Shown here: one piece after another, positions 1 to 5,455 of the stretch
Layout of the letters: each line of letters opens with the position of its first letter
How positions within the stretch are numbered: the first letter of the stretch is position 1
Assembly (NCBI GenBank): GCA_013203265.1
Contig: JABMQK010000050.1
Coordinates: 1 to 5,872, forward strand
Direction of reading: 5' to 3'
From: a bacterium
GTDB lineage: Bacteria > Omnitrophota > Gorgyraeia > Velamenicoccales > JABMQK01
DNA length: 5,872 bases
The notes under the pieces: model-generated
Seen by the model: only the letters and a program-made list of their open reading frames with translations
Database searches by the model: none
What the model was told of the DNA's origin: nothing
Made by a program: the position numbers and the translations under genes

Positions 1-528
1 CCTTTAGGGTTGGCTCCGACTTCATCTACCACAGCGATGTTAGCAATGGGAGATGCGTTGAGTGTTTGTCTGCTTAAGGCAAAGAAATTTAAGGAAGAAG
101 ATTTCGCTTTTTATCACCCGGGAGGTTTATTGGGTAAGAGGCTTCTTCTTAAAGTAGAGGATATTATGCGAAAGGGTGCCGCTAATCCTATCGTAAAGGA
201 GAACAGGTTAGTAAAGGAAGTACTTTATGCGATTACCAGGGCGCGCGCAGGCGCAGCCTCGATTGTAAATAAGAAAGGAAAGTTAGTGGGTATTTTTACC
301 GATGGAGACCTACGCAGGCACATAGACGAAAAGGTAAATTTGTCCACATTTAAGATAAAAGACGTAATGACTAAGAACCCGACCACCGTAAAGAAAGATC
401 AATTAGCGGTTGAGGCGTTGAGAATTCTGCAGGAGAAGAAGATAGATGAAGTCCCCGTTGTAGATAAATTTCTCCACCCTGTGGGCATGCTTGATGTACA
501 GGATCTCCTTAAAGCAGGATTAATGTAA
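1..528 (+). CDS. kdsD: Arabinose-5-phosphate isomerase (KdsD/KpsF), 3' part, CBS-domain end
   Basis: The gene is cut by the left window edge; the frame is open from base 1 and encodes 175 residues. KdsD converts D-ribulose-5-phosphate to D-arabinose-5-phosphate in the cytoplasm, the first committed step of Kdo synthesis. The first ~45 residues are the end of the SIS sugar-isomerase domain. They hold the family motif LAPTSSTTA and an HPGG motif (about residues 39-42), whose His is an active-site residue in characterised KdsD proteins. Two CBS domains follow, at roughly 50-108 (opening VEDIMRKG) and 118-172 (opening IKDVMTKNPT). About 150 N-terminal residues should lie upstream, since full-length members have about 320-330. 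GutQ or capsule KpsF paralogues share this layout, but the adjoining kdsC favours KdsD. The gene ends TAA followed directly by an in-frame TAG. Confidence 0.93.
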   Translation, partial: PLGLAPTSSTTAMLAMGDALSVCLLKAKKFKEEDFAFYHPGGLLGKRLLLKVEDIMRKGAANPIVKENRLVKEVLYAITRARAGAASIVNKKGKLVGIFTDGDLRRHIDEKVNLSTFKIKDVMTKNPTTVKKDQLAVEALRILQEKKIDEVPVVDKFLHPVGMLDVQDLLKAGLM

Positions 529-575
529 TAGGTTATTGGAATTTAGAAGATTCTTTATTTGTCACTTTTAAAGTT

Positions 576-1097
576 ATGACAATCCAACAACGAGCCCAGA
601 AGATTAAGCTTTTGATATTAGATGTCGACGGTGTATTAACGGACGGCCGTATCATTTATGATAGCAAAGGCAGGGATTTAAAGTTATTCGATGTACACGA
701 TGGATTGGGCGTATCCGCATTAAACCACATGGGCATAAAGACTATTCTAATTACCGCAAAGGCTTCTAAGGCGATAAAGCCCCGCGCAAAAGATATGCGC
801 GTGGACAAAGTCTATGGAAATGCTTTTCCCAAGACGACGATTTACGAGAAGGTTCTTAAGGATTACGGCGTAAGTGACGAAGAGGTCTGTTTTGTAGGAG
901 ATGATCTTGTGGATATGGGAATTTTAAAAAGGGTTGGACTTCCTGTCGCGGTACCGAATGCCTGTCTTGAGGTAAGAGAGGTTAGTTTATACACGACGCA
1001 GAAAAGAGGCGGAAGAGGCGCGGTGCGCGAAGTAGCAGAATTTATTTTAAAATCTCAGAACAAGTGGCAAGAGGTGATAAATATTTATGGGCGCTAA
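576..1097 (+). CDS. kdsC: 3-deoxy-D-manno-octulosonate-8-phosphate phosphatase
   Basis: This is a 173-residue HAD-superfamily phosphatase, the usual size for KdsC, which has no cap domain and forms tetramers. It hydrolyses Kdo-8-phosphate to Kdo in the cytoplasm, two steps after KdsD. Motif I is DVDGVLTDG: D16 is the expected nucleophile and D18 the acid/base. Motif II is at T60, motif III is probably K86, and motif IV is GDDLVD with D109, D110 and D113 in the Mg-binding region. The C-terminal GGRGAVREV (145-153) is typical of the KdsC tail that reaches into the neighbouring active site. Motif II reads ITAKAS where most relatives have ITGR, a conservative but unusual change. ATG 576 is the only sensible start: no in-frame start lies between the kdsD stop and 576, and the next possible start falls next to D16. 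No clear Shine-Dalgarno precedes it. The end overlaps the next gene by 11 nt. Confidence 0.93.
   Translation: MTIQQRAQKIKLLILDVDGVLTDGRIIYDSKGRDLKLFDVHDGLGVSALNHMGIKTILITAKASKAIKPRAKDMRVDKVYGNAFPKTTIYEKVLKDYGVSDEEVCFVGDDLVDMGILKRVGLPVAVPNACLEVREVSLYTTQKRGGRGAVREVAEFILKSQNKWQEVINIYGR
1071..1078 (+). promoter_or_regulatory. Shine-Dalgarno site of the lptC-lptA fusion gene
   Basis: GAGGTGAT is complementary to the 3' end of 16S rRNA and ends 8 nt before ATG 1087. It lies inside the last codons of kdsC. It supports the overlapping start at 1087 and implies reinitiation or coupled translation from kdsC. Confidence 0.75.
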
Positions 1098-1977
1098 TTC
1101 TATTAAGATTATAATAGTTATTTTTATTTTAGTTTGTTTTGCGGTCCTGTCTTTGGATATTGTAGCTGCAACAGACGATGCCGAGCAGAAGATTTTGGGT
1201 TTCAGCCTCAGCAATTATGACGATAAGAATGAAAAAACATGGGATCTGGAGGGAGATACGCTTGAGGTATACGGTGATATTATCAACCTTACCAACATTA
1301 AAGCGAATGTATACGGCGAGGAGGAAGATGAAGAAGATATGGTTCTTACCGCTGATACAGGTTCCTTTGATCGCGCAGAGGGTAAGGTTCACCTACAGGA
1401 TAATGTTATAATTACTTCTGAATCCGGGGCAAAGATAATGACAGATACGCTGGATTGGTTTCAGAAGAATCAGCTTGTAACCACGGAAGATAAGGTGAAT
1501 GTTTCTAAGGACGGTTTAGAGGCCGAGGGTGTGGGAGCTGTTGGCCATACCGATTTAAAACAGGTCAGTTTAAAGAAAGAAGTCCAGGTGGATATCGAGA
1601 GTGGATCAAAGGATTCAAAAGAGGGAATGAAGAAGACTACGATTACTTGCGACGGCACGTTGGATATTGATTTTCAGGCGCAGACAGCGATATTCAACGA
1701 GAATGTCAAGGCTGACGAAGGTGAATCGCAGTTGTATGCCGATAAGATGACCGTCTATTTTAATAAAGATACAAAAGAAATTATTAAGATTATTTCTGAG
1801 GGAAATGTAAAGATTGTGCGTGGCGAGGATATCTCATATAGCGAGAAAGCGATTTATTATGCAGAAAACCAGAAAATAACTTTAATAGGAAGGCCAAAGA
1901 TAGTTTTTTATTCAGACCAGGACGACGGAAAATCGGGATTGTTTAATATTACAAAAGAGGCGCAGAGTAAGGAATAG
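1087..1977 (+). CDS. LPS-transport periplasmic bridge protein: LptC-like domain fused to LptA-like domain
   Basis: This 296-residue protein begins with a hydrophobic segment (about residues 6-27), most likely an inner-membrane anchor as in LptC; cleavage as a signal peptide after VAA is an alternative. Residues ~36-170 read as an LptC domain: a WDLEGD motif (52-57), then beta strands such as LTADTGSFD and the LQDNVIITSESGAKI stretch. Residues ~184-275 form a second OstA/LptA-like unit, with TCDGTLDIDF, NENVKA, LYADKMTVYF, SEGNVKI and a closing IGRPKIVF. A Gly/Ser/Lys-rich linker (171-183) separates them. In the Lpt system LptC takes LPS from the LptB2FG complex and passes it to LptA, which spans the periplasm. 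LptC alone is about 190 residues and LptA about 170-185, so 296 fits one LptC plus a compact LptA. No separate lptA lies before lptB. An acidic run (78-84) interrupts the LptC domain. The domain calls rest on pattern recognition; the transport role is supported by the neighbours kdsC and lptB. Confidence 0.8.
   Translation: MGANSIKIIIVIFILVCFAVLSLDIVAATDDAEQKILGFSLSNYDDKNEKTWDLEGDTLEVYGDIINLTNIKANVYGEEEDEEDMVLTADTGSFDRAEGKVHLQDNVIITSESGAKIMTDTLDWFQKNQLVTTEDKVNVSKDGLEAEGVGAVGHTDLKQVSLKKEVQVDIESGSKDSKEGMKKTTITCDGTLDIDFQAQTAIFNENVKADEGESQLYADKMTVYFNKDTKEIIKIISEGNVKIVRGEDISYSEKAIYYAENQKITLIGRPKIVFYSDQDDGKSGLFNITKEAQSKE
1968..1973 (+). promoter_or_regulatory. Shine-Dalgarno site of lptB
   Basis: TAAGGA lies at the very end of the fusion gene and stops 5 nt before ATG 1979. 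The upstream stop codon (1975-1977) sits between the site and the start, so ribosomes finishing the fusion protein end at the lptB start. This is typical of coupled translation. Confidence 0.65.
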
Positions 1978-1978
1978 T

Positions 1979-2701
1979 ATGCAACTTCTCGAGGCAAAAA
2001 ATCTATGTAAGTCCTACGGTGAGCGTACGGTAGTAAACAACGTTAATTTGGGGGTAAAAAGAGGAGAGATTGTAGGATTGCTTGGTCCTAATGGTGCAGG
2101 AAAGACCACCACCTTCTATATGATTGTCGGTATTATACATTCTGATAAAGGCGAGATTGTTTTTGATAATCAGGATATTACAAGGCTGCCTATACATAAA
2201 CGCGCACGTTATGGTATCGGTTATCTTGCCCAGGAGAGTTCTGTCTTTAAAAAATTAACGGTAGGAGAAAATATCATGGCGATATTAGAGACTTTGCCGT
2301 TATCAAAAAGTGAAAGAAAAAAAAGATTGATTAGGTTATTGGAAGAATTAAATATCGCCCATCTTTCAAAAAGTAAAGCCTATACATTATCGGGGGGAGA
2401 GAGAAGGAGATTGGAGATAACGCGTGCACTGGTGACTAACCCTTCGTTTATTTTGTTGGATGAGCCATTTTCTGGAATCGATCCTATAGTTGTAGCCGAC
2501 GCACAGGAGATAATTAAGGATTTAAGGAAGAAGGGTTTAGGTGTCTTATTGACCGATCATAATGTACGCGAGACACTATCTATTACAGATAGGGCGTATT
2601 TGATTGCCGACGGCAAGATTCTTATTTCTGGCTCTGCCCAAGATTTAGTTGATAATCCCAGGGCGAGAGAGATTTATTTAGGTGAGAAGTTTCGGATGTA
2701 A
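1979..2701 (+). CDS. lptB: LPS export ABC transporter ATP-binding protein LptB
   Basis: This 240-residue ABC ATPase has the usual LptB length (about 241). LptB forms a dimer on the cytoplasmic face of LptF/LptG and powers extraction of LPS from the inner membrane toward LptC and LptA. All ABC motifs are present: Walker A GPNGAGKT (36-43), Q-loop Q85 in YLAQESSVF, signature LSGGE (137-141), Walker B FILLDE (157-162), D-loop SGIDP (165-169) and switch His H194 in LTDHNVRET. LAQESSVFKKLTVGENI and DHNVRETL are characteristic of LptB rather than of branched-chain amino-acid ATPases, its nearest look-alikes. The gene begins 1 nt after the LptC-LptA fusion stop. LptF and LptG are not in the window; they are commonly encoded elsewhere. 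In proteobacteria lptB is often followed by rpoN, but here the next gene encodes a trigger factor. Confidence 0.95.
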   Translation: MQLLEAKNLCKSYGERTVVNNVNLGVKRGEIVGLLGPNGAGKTTTFYMIVGIIHSDKGEIVFDNQDITRLPIHKRARYGIGYLAQESSVFKKLTVGENIMAILETLPLSKSERKKRLIRLLEELNIAHLSKSKAYTLSGGERRRLEITRALVTNPSFILLDEPFSGIDPIVVADAQEIIKDLRKKGLGVLLTDHNVRETLSITDRAYLIADGKILISGSAQDLVDNPRAREIYLGEKFRM

Positions 2702-2720
2702 GTTATAAGTCCGAACTTAC
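2687..2720 (+). other. Overlapping inverted repeats at the lptB-tig junction
   Basis: Two mutually exclusive hairpins share one right arm. In the first, AAGTTTCGGA (2687-2696) pairs with TCCGAACTT (2710-2718) through 9 bp with one bulged T. In the second, GTAAGTT (2698-2704) pairs perfectly with AACTTAC (2714-2720) around a 9-nt loop. A short third option is TAAGT (2706-2710) with ACTTA (2715-2719). The element covers the lptB stop codon and ends 14 nt before the tig Shine-Dalgarno. No T-run follows directly, so it is not a standard intrinsic terminator. It could act in mRNA processing or stability, or be chance. Confidence 0.35.
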
Positions 2721-2734
2721 CCCGCCCTTTTGGC

Positions 2735-2742
2735 AAGGATGG
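2735..2742 (+). promoter_or_regulatory. Shine-Dalgarno site of the trigger factor gene
   Basis: AAGGATGG ends 9 nt before ATG 2752. It contains an out-of-frame ATG (2739) that opens only a 10-codon frame and stops at 2771, so ATG 2752 is the real start. That start also gives an N-terminus that aligns residue for residue with known trigger factors up to the GFR motif. Confidence 0.6.
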
Positions 2743-2751
2743 AAATTAAAA

Positions 2752-3624
2752 ATGAAAGTAAATATAAATAAGATAAGTGTATTAATCAGAGAGCTTGAGA
2801 TAGAAGTTCCACAAGACAGGATAAAAGAAAAATTCGATGCGGTATATGAAGAGATAAAGAAAAACGCAAAGATTCCTGGTTTTCGTCCGGGTGCAGCACC
2901 CCGCAACATTTTAGAAAAGCATCATTCAGGACTCGCCAGAGAAGAAGTAATAAAACAGCTTTTACCGGAAACATACCAAGATGCTTTAAAGATGGAGAAT
3001 TTGGATGTTATAGCCTTACCAGAGATAACAGATGTTAATTTAGATAGCGCTTCTCTGCGTTACAAAGCAAAGGTTGAGTTGCGTCCCGATATCGCAATAA
3101 AGAATTATAAGAAGATAAAGATAAAAAAGAGGACTAGTGAGGTAGGCGAAGAGGATTTGAAAAAGGCGCTCGACAATATAAAGGAAGCAAGAAAAATAGA
3201 TTCAATTGGTGAGGATTTTGCTCACGGTTTAGGGTATGCGAGTTTAGATGAATTTAAGACTGCTTTAAAGAGACAGCTCATTATGCAGAAGGAATCAGAT
3301 AATAGAATGTTGATAGAGAGGGAAGTTTTGGATTATCTTTTAAAGAATGTGAAATTTAGCGCTCCTGAGTCTTTAGTTAAAAGGAGATTTTCTGAATTGC
3401 TGCAAGAATTAAGAGAGTATTTTACAAAGAACCACTTGCCAAAAGAAGAAGTCGAGAAAAAAGAGAAGGAATTCGAGCAGAAATTAAAAGACCAGGCACA
3501 GGAGCAGGTGAAGGTGTTTTTGATATTAGATGAAATCGCAAAAAAAGAAAATATCACAAGAGATAACCAGATGCCCAATAAGGTAATAGAATTCTTATTT
3601 AAAAATGCAGATTGGGTTTCTTAA
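2752..3624 (+). CDS. tig: Trigger factor lacking the PPIase domain
   Basis: This 290-residue protein is a trigger-factor-type chaperone; usual members have about 430-480 residues. Trigger factor binds the ribosome near the exit tunnel and shields nascent chains. Residues 1-~115 are the ribosome-binding N-domain, with GFRPGAAP at 43-50 placed exactly where E. coli has its GFR signature (F44-R45). Residues ~116-147 (KKIKIKKRTSEVGEEDLKKA onward) are the linker that normally leads into the FKBP-like PPIase domain. That domain, about 80-100 residues, is absent. The sequence passes straight to IGEDFAHGLGYASLDEFK (152-169), which matches the start of the helical C-domain. The C-domain runs 155-290, is rich in Lys and Glu and probably includes coiled-coil-like arms; it ends in NKVIEFLFKNA, as normal family members do. 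It also appears shortened near residues 267-276. The reading frame is intact and followed by clpP, the common tig-clpP order, so this looks like a working reduced form and not a pseudogene. Confidence 0.85.
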   Translation: MKVNINKISVLIRELEIEVPQDRIKEKFDAVYEEIKKNAKIPGFRPGAAPRNILEKHHSGLAREEVIKQLLPETYQDALKMENLDVIALPEITDVNLDSASLRYKAKVELRPDIAIKNYKKIKIKKRTSEVGEEDLKKALDNIKEARKIDSIGEDFAHGLGYASLDEFKTALKRQLIMQKESDNRMLIEREVLDYLLKNVKFSAPESLVKRRFSELLQELREYFTKNHLPKEEVEKKEKEFEQKLKDQAQEQVKVFLILDEIAKKENITRDNQMPNKVIEFLFKNADWVS

Positions 3625-3641
3625 ATTAAGCATATTAAAAT

Positions 3642-3650
3642 AAAGGGGGT
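3642..3650 (+). promoter_or_regulatory. Shine-Dalgarno site of clpP
   Basis: AAAGGGGGT ends 6 nt before ATG 3657. It supports that start over the in-frame ATG at 3666 (residue 4), which would be 15 nt away. Confidence 0.6.
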
Positions 3651-3656
3651 CGTAAA

Positions 3657-4265
3657 ATGGAAAAGATGCAGACTTTAGTTCCAATAGTAATTGAGCAGTC
3701 CGGCAGAACAGAACGGGCTTATGATATTTATTCACGGCTTCTTAAGGACAGAATTATTTTTGTTGGTACGCCCGTCGATGATACGGTTGCAAATTTAATA
3801 ATCGCTCAATTGTTATTTTTACAAATGGAGGATGTTAATAAAGATATAAACATTTACATCAATACACCAGGTGGGTCAGTTACCAGTGGATTGGCGATTT
3901 ATGACACGATGCAATTTGTAAAGTGTGCTGTATCTACATATTGTGTTGGCCAGGCCACAAGTATGGGTGCTTTGCTCCTAGCTGCAGGCACAAAAGGAAA
4001 ACGATATGGTCTTCCAAATTCTCGCATAATGATTCATCAGCCCTGGGGAGGAGTGACCGGAGCAGCTATCGATATCTCTATTCAAACAAAAGAGATTTTA
4101 CGACTGCGGGATAAAATTAATGAAATATTATCTGAACATACGGGCCAGACTTTAGATAAGATAAAGAAAGATACAGACAGGGATTATTTCATGTCTGTTC
4201 AAGAAGCTAAAGATTATGGGATAATCGATGAAGTAATAGTTAATAAAACTAGCAAAAAGAAATAA
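3657..4265 (+). CDS. clpP: ATP-dependent Clp protease proteolytic subunit
   Basis: This 202-residue protein is a complete ClpP, the serine peptidase that forms two stacked heptameric rings and degrades substrates fed in by ClpX or ClpA/ClpC. The N-terminus carries LVPIVIEQSGRTERAYDIYS, the family hallmark at the start of the mature protein, so any propeptide is only about 6 residues, shorter than in E. coli. The substrate-binding strand and loop NTPGGSVTSGLAIYD is at 69-83. The triad is S102 (in GQATSMGA), H127 (in RIMIHQPWGG) and D176 (in DTDRDYFMS); the 25- and 49-residue spacings match E. coli ClpP. GIIDEVI closes the fold, followed by a Lys-rich tail. The gene starts 32 nt after tig and ends with tandem TAA codons. 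No clpX follows, so its unfoldase partner must be encoded elsewhere. Confidence 0.97.
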   Translation: MEKMQTLVPIVIEQSGRTERAYDIYSRLLKDRIIFVGTPVDDTVANLIIAQLLFLQMEDVNKDINIYINTPGGSVTSGLAIYDTMQFVKCAVSTYCVGQATSMGALLLAAGTKGKRYGLPNSRIMIHQPWGGVTGAAIDISIQTKEILRLRDKINEILSEHTGQTLDKIKKDTDRDYFMSVQEAKDYGIIDEVIVNKTSKKK

Positions 4266-4298
4266 TAATTGCATACAGATTATTAAATTTTATTTTTT

Positions 4299-4305
4299 GG
4301 GGGAT
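4299..4305 (+). promoter_or_regulatory. Shine-Dalgarno site that sets the aminotransferase start at ATG 4309
   Basis: GGGGGAT lies 3-4 nt before ATG 4309, a short but workable spacing. An in-frame TTG at 4297 would start inside this site and has only a T-rich tract in front of it, so it is disfavoured. This removes four residues from the longest open frame. Confidence 0.65.
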
Positions 4306-4308
4306 TCA

Positions 4309-5445
4309 ATGCAAAAAAATTATCTGCTTACACCAGGACCTACTCCACTACCGCCTTATGTTCGCCAGGCGCTATCTAAAGAGATAATACACCACCGCAC
4401 TCCGCAATTTCAGGCTATCCTAAAGGACGTGGAGGATAATTTAAAATATATTTTTCAAACGAAGAATGACGTATTTATCTTTGCTTCTTCTGGCACAGGC
4501 GCTATGGAGGCTGCGGTTGCCAATACAATTTCTGCAAACGATAAAGTTATAGTTATTGAAGGTGGAAAATTCGGCCAGAGATGGACAGAGTTAAATAAAG
4601 TATTTGGTGCTGATATAGAATTAGTCCAGGTTGAGTGGGGTAAGGCGGTCGAGCCGGAAAAGATTAAAGAGATTTTAGATAAAGATAAATCTATTAAGGC
4701 GGTCTTTGCTACACAATGTGAGACATCTACAGGTGTAGTTACTGATATTCAAGCACTCGCTAAGATCATAAAGGATACGAATGCAATTCTTATCGTTGAT
4801 GCGATCAGTAGTTTGGGGGCGATAGATCTTAAGACCGACGAATGGTCGGTTGATATGGTGGTAAGCGGTTCACAGAAGGGTCTTATGCTTCCACCAGGTT
4901 TAGGGTTTATCAGTGTCAGCGCGAAAGCATATAAATTAATAGAGACTTGTAAGAACCCACGGTATTATTTTGATTTGCGCTTAGCAAAGAAGGCTTTAGA
5001 TAAGAATGATACACCTTTTACTCCAGCGATTACTACGATAGTTGCATTAAATGAAGTGTTAAAGAATATGTGTAGTGAGACACTCGAGGTAATTTTTGCT
5101 CGAAACAAGAAATTAGCCGACGCCGTAAGGCAAACGATGATTGCTCTGGGTTTAGAGTTATTTACTACCTTACAGGATACATCAGATGCGGTTACGGCGG
5201 TAAAAGTACCCCAAGGTGTCGACGGAGTAAAATTGGTTAAGACGATGCGTGATGAATGTAATGTTGCTATCGCCGGAGGACAGGCCCATTTAAAAGGAAA
5301 GATTTTTCGTATAGCTCATATGGGTTTTATCAGAGAAGATGATTTAAAAGTCGGCATAAAGACATTGGAAGAAGTCTTGTCTAGAATGGGCTATAAGTTT
5401 GAGAAGGATATTGGTTTAAAAACAATAGAAAAGTTTTTAAATTAA
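4309..5445 (+). CDS. Class V aminotransferase (alanine-glyoxylate/serine-pyruvate type), possible phosphoserine aminotransferase
   Basis: This 378-residue PLP enzyme belongs to fold type I, class V. Near the N-terminus are LLTPGPTPLP (6-15) and HHRTPQF (28-34), then the cofactor loop SSGTGAMEAA (60-69). LIVDAISSLGA (161-171) carries D164, which should contact the PLP pyridine nitrogen. SGSQKGLMLPPGLGF (186-200) carries K190, the expected Schiff-base lysine. R334 in FRIAHMGF is placed to bind the substrate carboxylate; many relatives read RIGHMG. Family members are annotated as alanine-glyoxylate, serine-pyruvate or serine-glyoxylate aminotransferases, or as the misnamed soluble hydrogenase 42-kDa subunit. 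The next gene, serA, makes 3-phosphohydroxypyruvate, and its start is 10 nt downstream. This suggests that the enzyme transaminates that product to phosphoserine in place of classical SerC. The substrate is inferred from context; the family is clear. Confidence 0.9.
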   Translation: MQKNYLLTPGPTPLPPYVRQALSKEIIHHRTPQFQAILKDVEDNLKYIFQTKNDVFIFASSGTGAMEAAVANTISANDKVIVIEGGKFGQRWTELNKVFGADIELVQVEWGKAVEPEKIKEILDKDKSIKAVFATQCETSTGVVTDIQALAKIIKDTNAILIVDAISSLGAIDLKTDEWSVDMVVSGSQKGLMLPPGLGFISVSAKAYKLIETCKNPRYYFDLRLAKKALDKNDTPFTPAITTIVALNEVLKNMCSETLEVIFARNKKLADAVRQTMIALGLELFTTLQDTSDAVTAVKVPQGVDGVKLVKTMRDECNVAIAGGQAHLKGKIFRIAHMGFIREDDLKVGIKTLEEVLSRMGYKFEKDIGLKTIEKFLN

Positions 5446-5453
5446 GGAGTGAT
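5443..5453 (+). promoter_or_regulatory. Shine-Dalgarno site of serA overlapping the upstream stop codon
   Basis: TAAGGAGTGAT combines the aminotransferase stop codon (5443-5445) with a strong GGAG core that ends 6 nt before ATG 5456. The arrangement implies coupled translation of the two genes. Confidence 0.8.
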
Positions 5454-5455
5454 AG

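Noticed and set aside
10..12. TTG as a start codon for the first gene
   Set aside because: The frame is open from base 1, and the residues around it (PLGLAPTSSTTA) are internal SIS-domain sequence of KdsD; the gene simply begins outside the window.
1129..1658. Open frames of 62-87 codons on both strands inside the lptC-lptA fusion gene
   Set aside because: They lie wholly within a well-supported gene and have no recognisable motifs or convincing ribosome-binding sites.
2704..2709. TATAAG as a -10 element for a tig promoter
   Set aside because: No acceptable -35 lies 16-18 bp upstream and there is no extended -10 TG; a single hexamer in AT-rich DNA is weak evidence.
2739..2771. ATG with a 10-codon open frame overlapping the tig start
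   Set aside because: It is embedded in the tig Shine-Dalgarno, encodes only MEIKNESKYK and resembles nothing; more likely chance than a leader peptide.
3612..3641. Promoter-like TTGGGT and TAAAAT, 18 bp apart, before clpP
   Set aside because: The -35 match is poor, and transcription would begin at or inside the clpP Shine-Dalgarno, leaving no usable leader.
3333..4114. Open frames inside tig (minus strand) and clpP (plus strand, other frame)
   Set aside because: They are composition shadows of intact conserved genes; the minus-strand one is Phe/Ser-rich, as expected opposite Lys/Glu-rich coding DNA.
4261..4298. Possible terminator after clpP: AATAAT and ATTATT arms followed by a T-rich tract
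   Set aside because: The stem is about six A-T pairs with no G-C and is unlikely to stop transcription; the T-rich tract runs straight into the next gene's ribosome-binding site.
4297..4299. TTG start for the aminotransferase, adding four residues
   Set aside because: It overlaps the Shine-Dalgarno GGGGGAT and has no site of its own; ATG 4309 is better placed and gives the normal family N-terminus.
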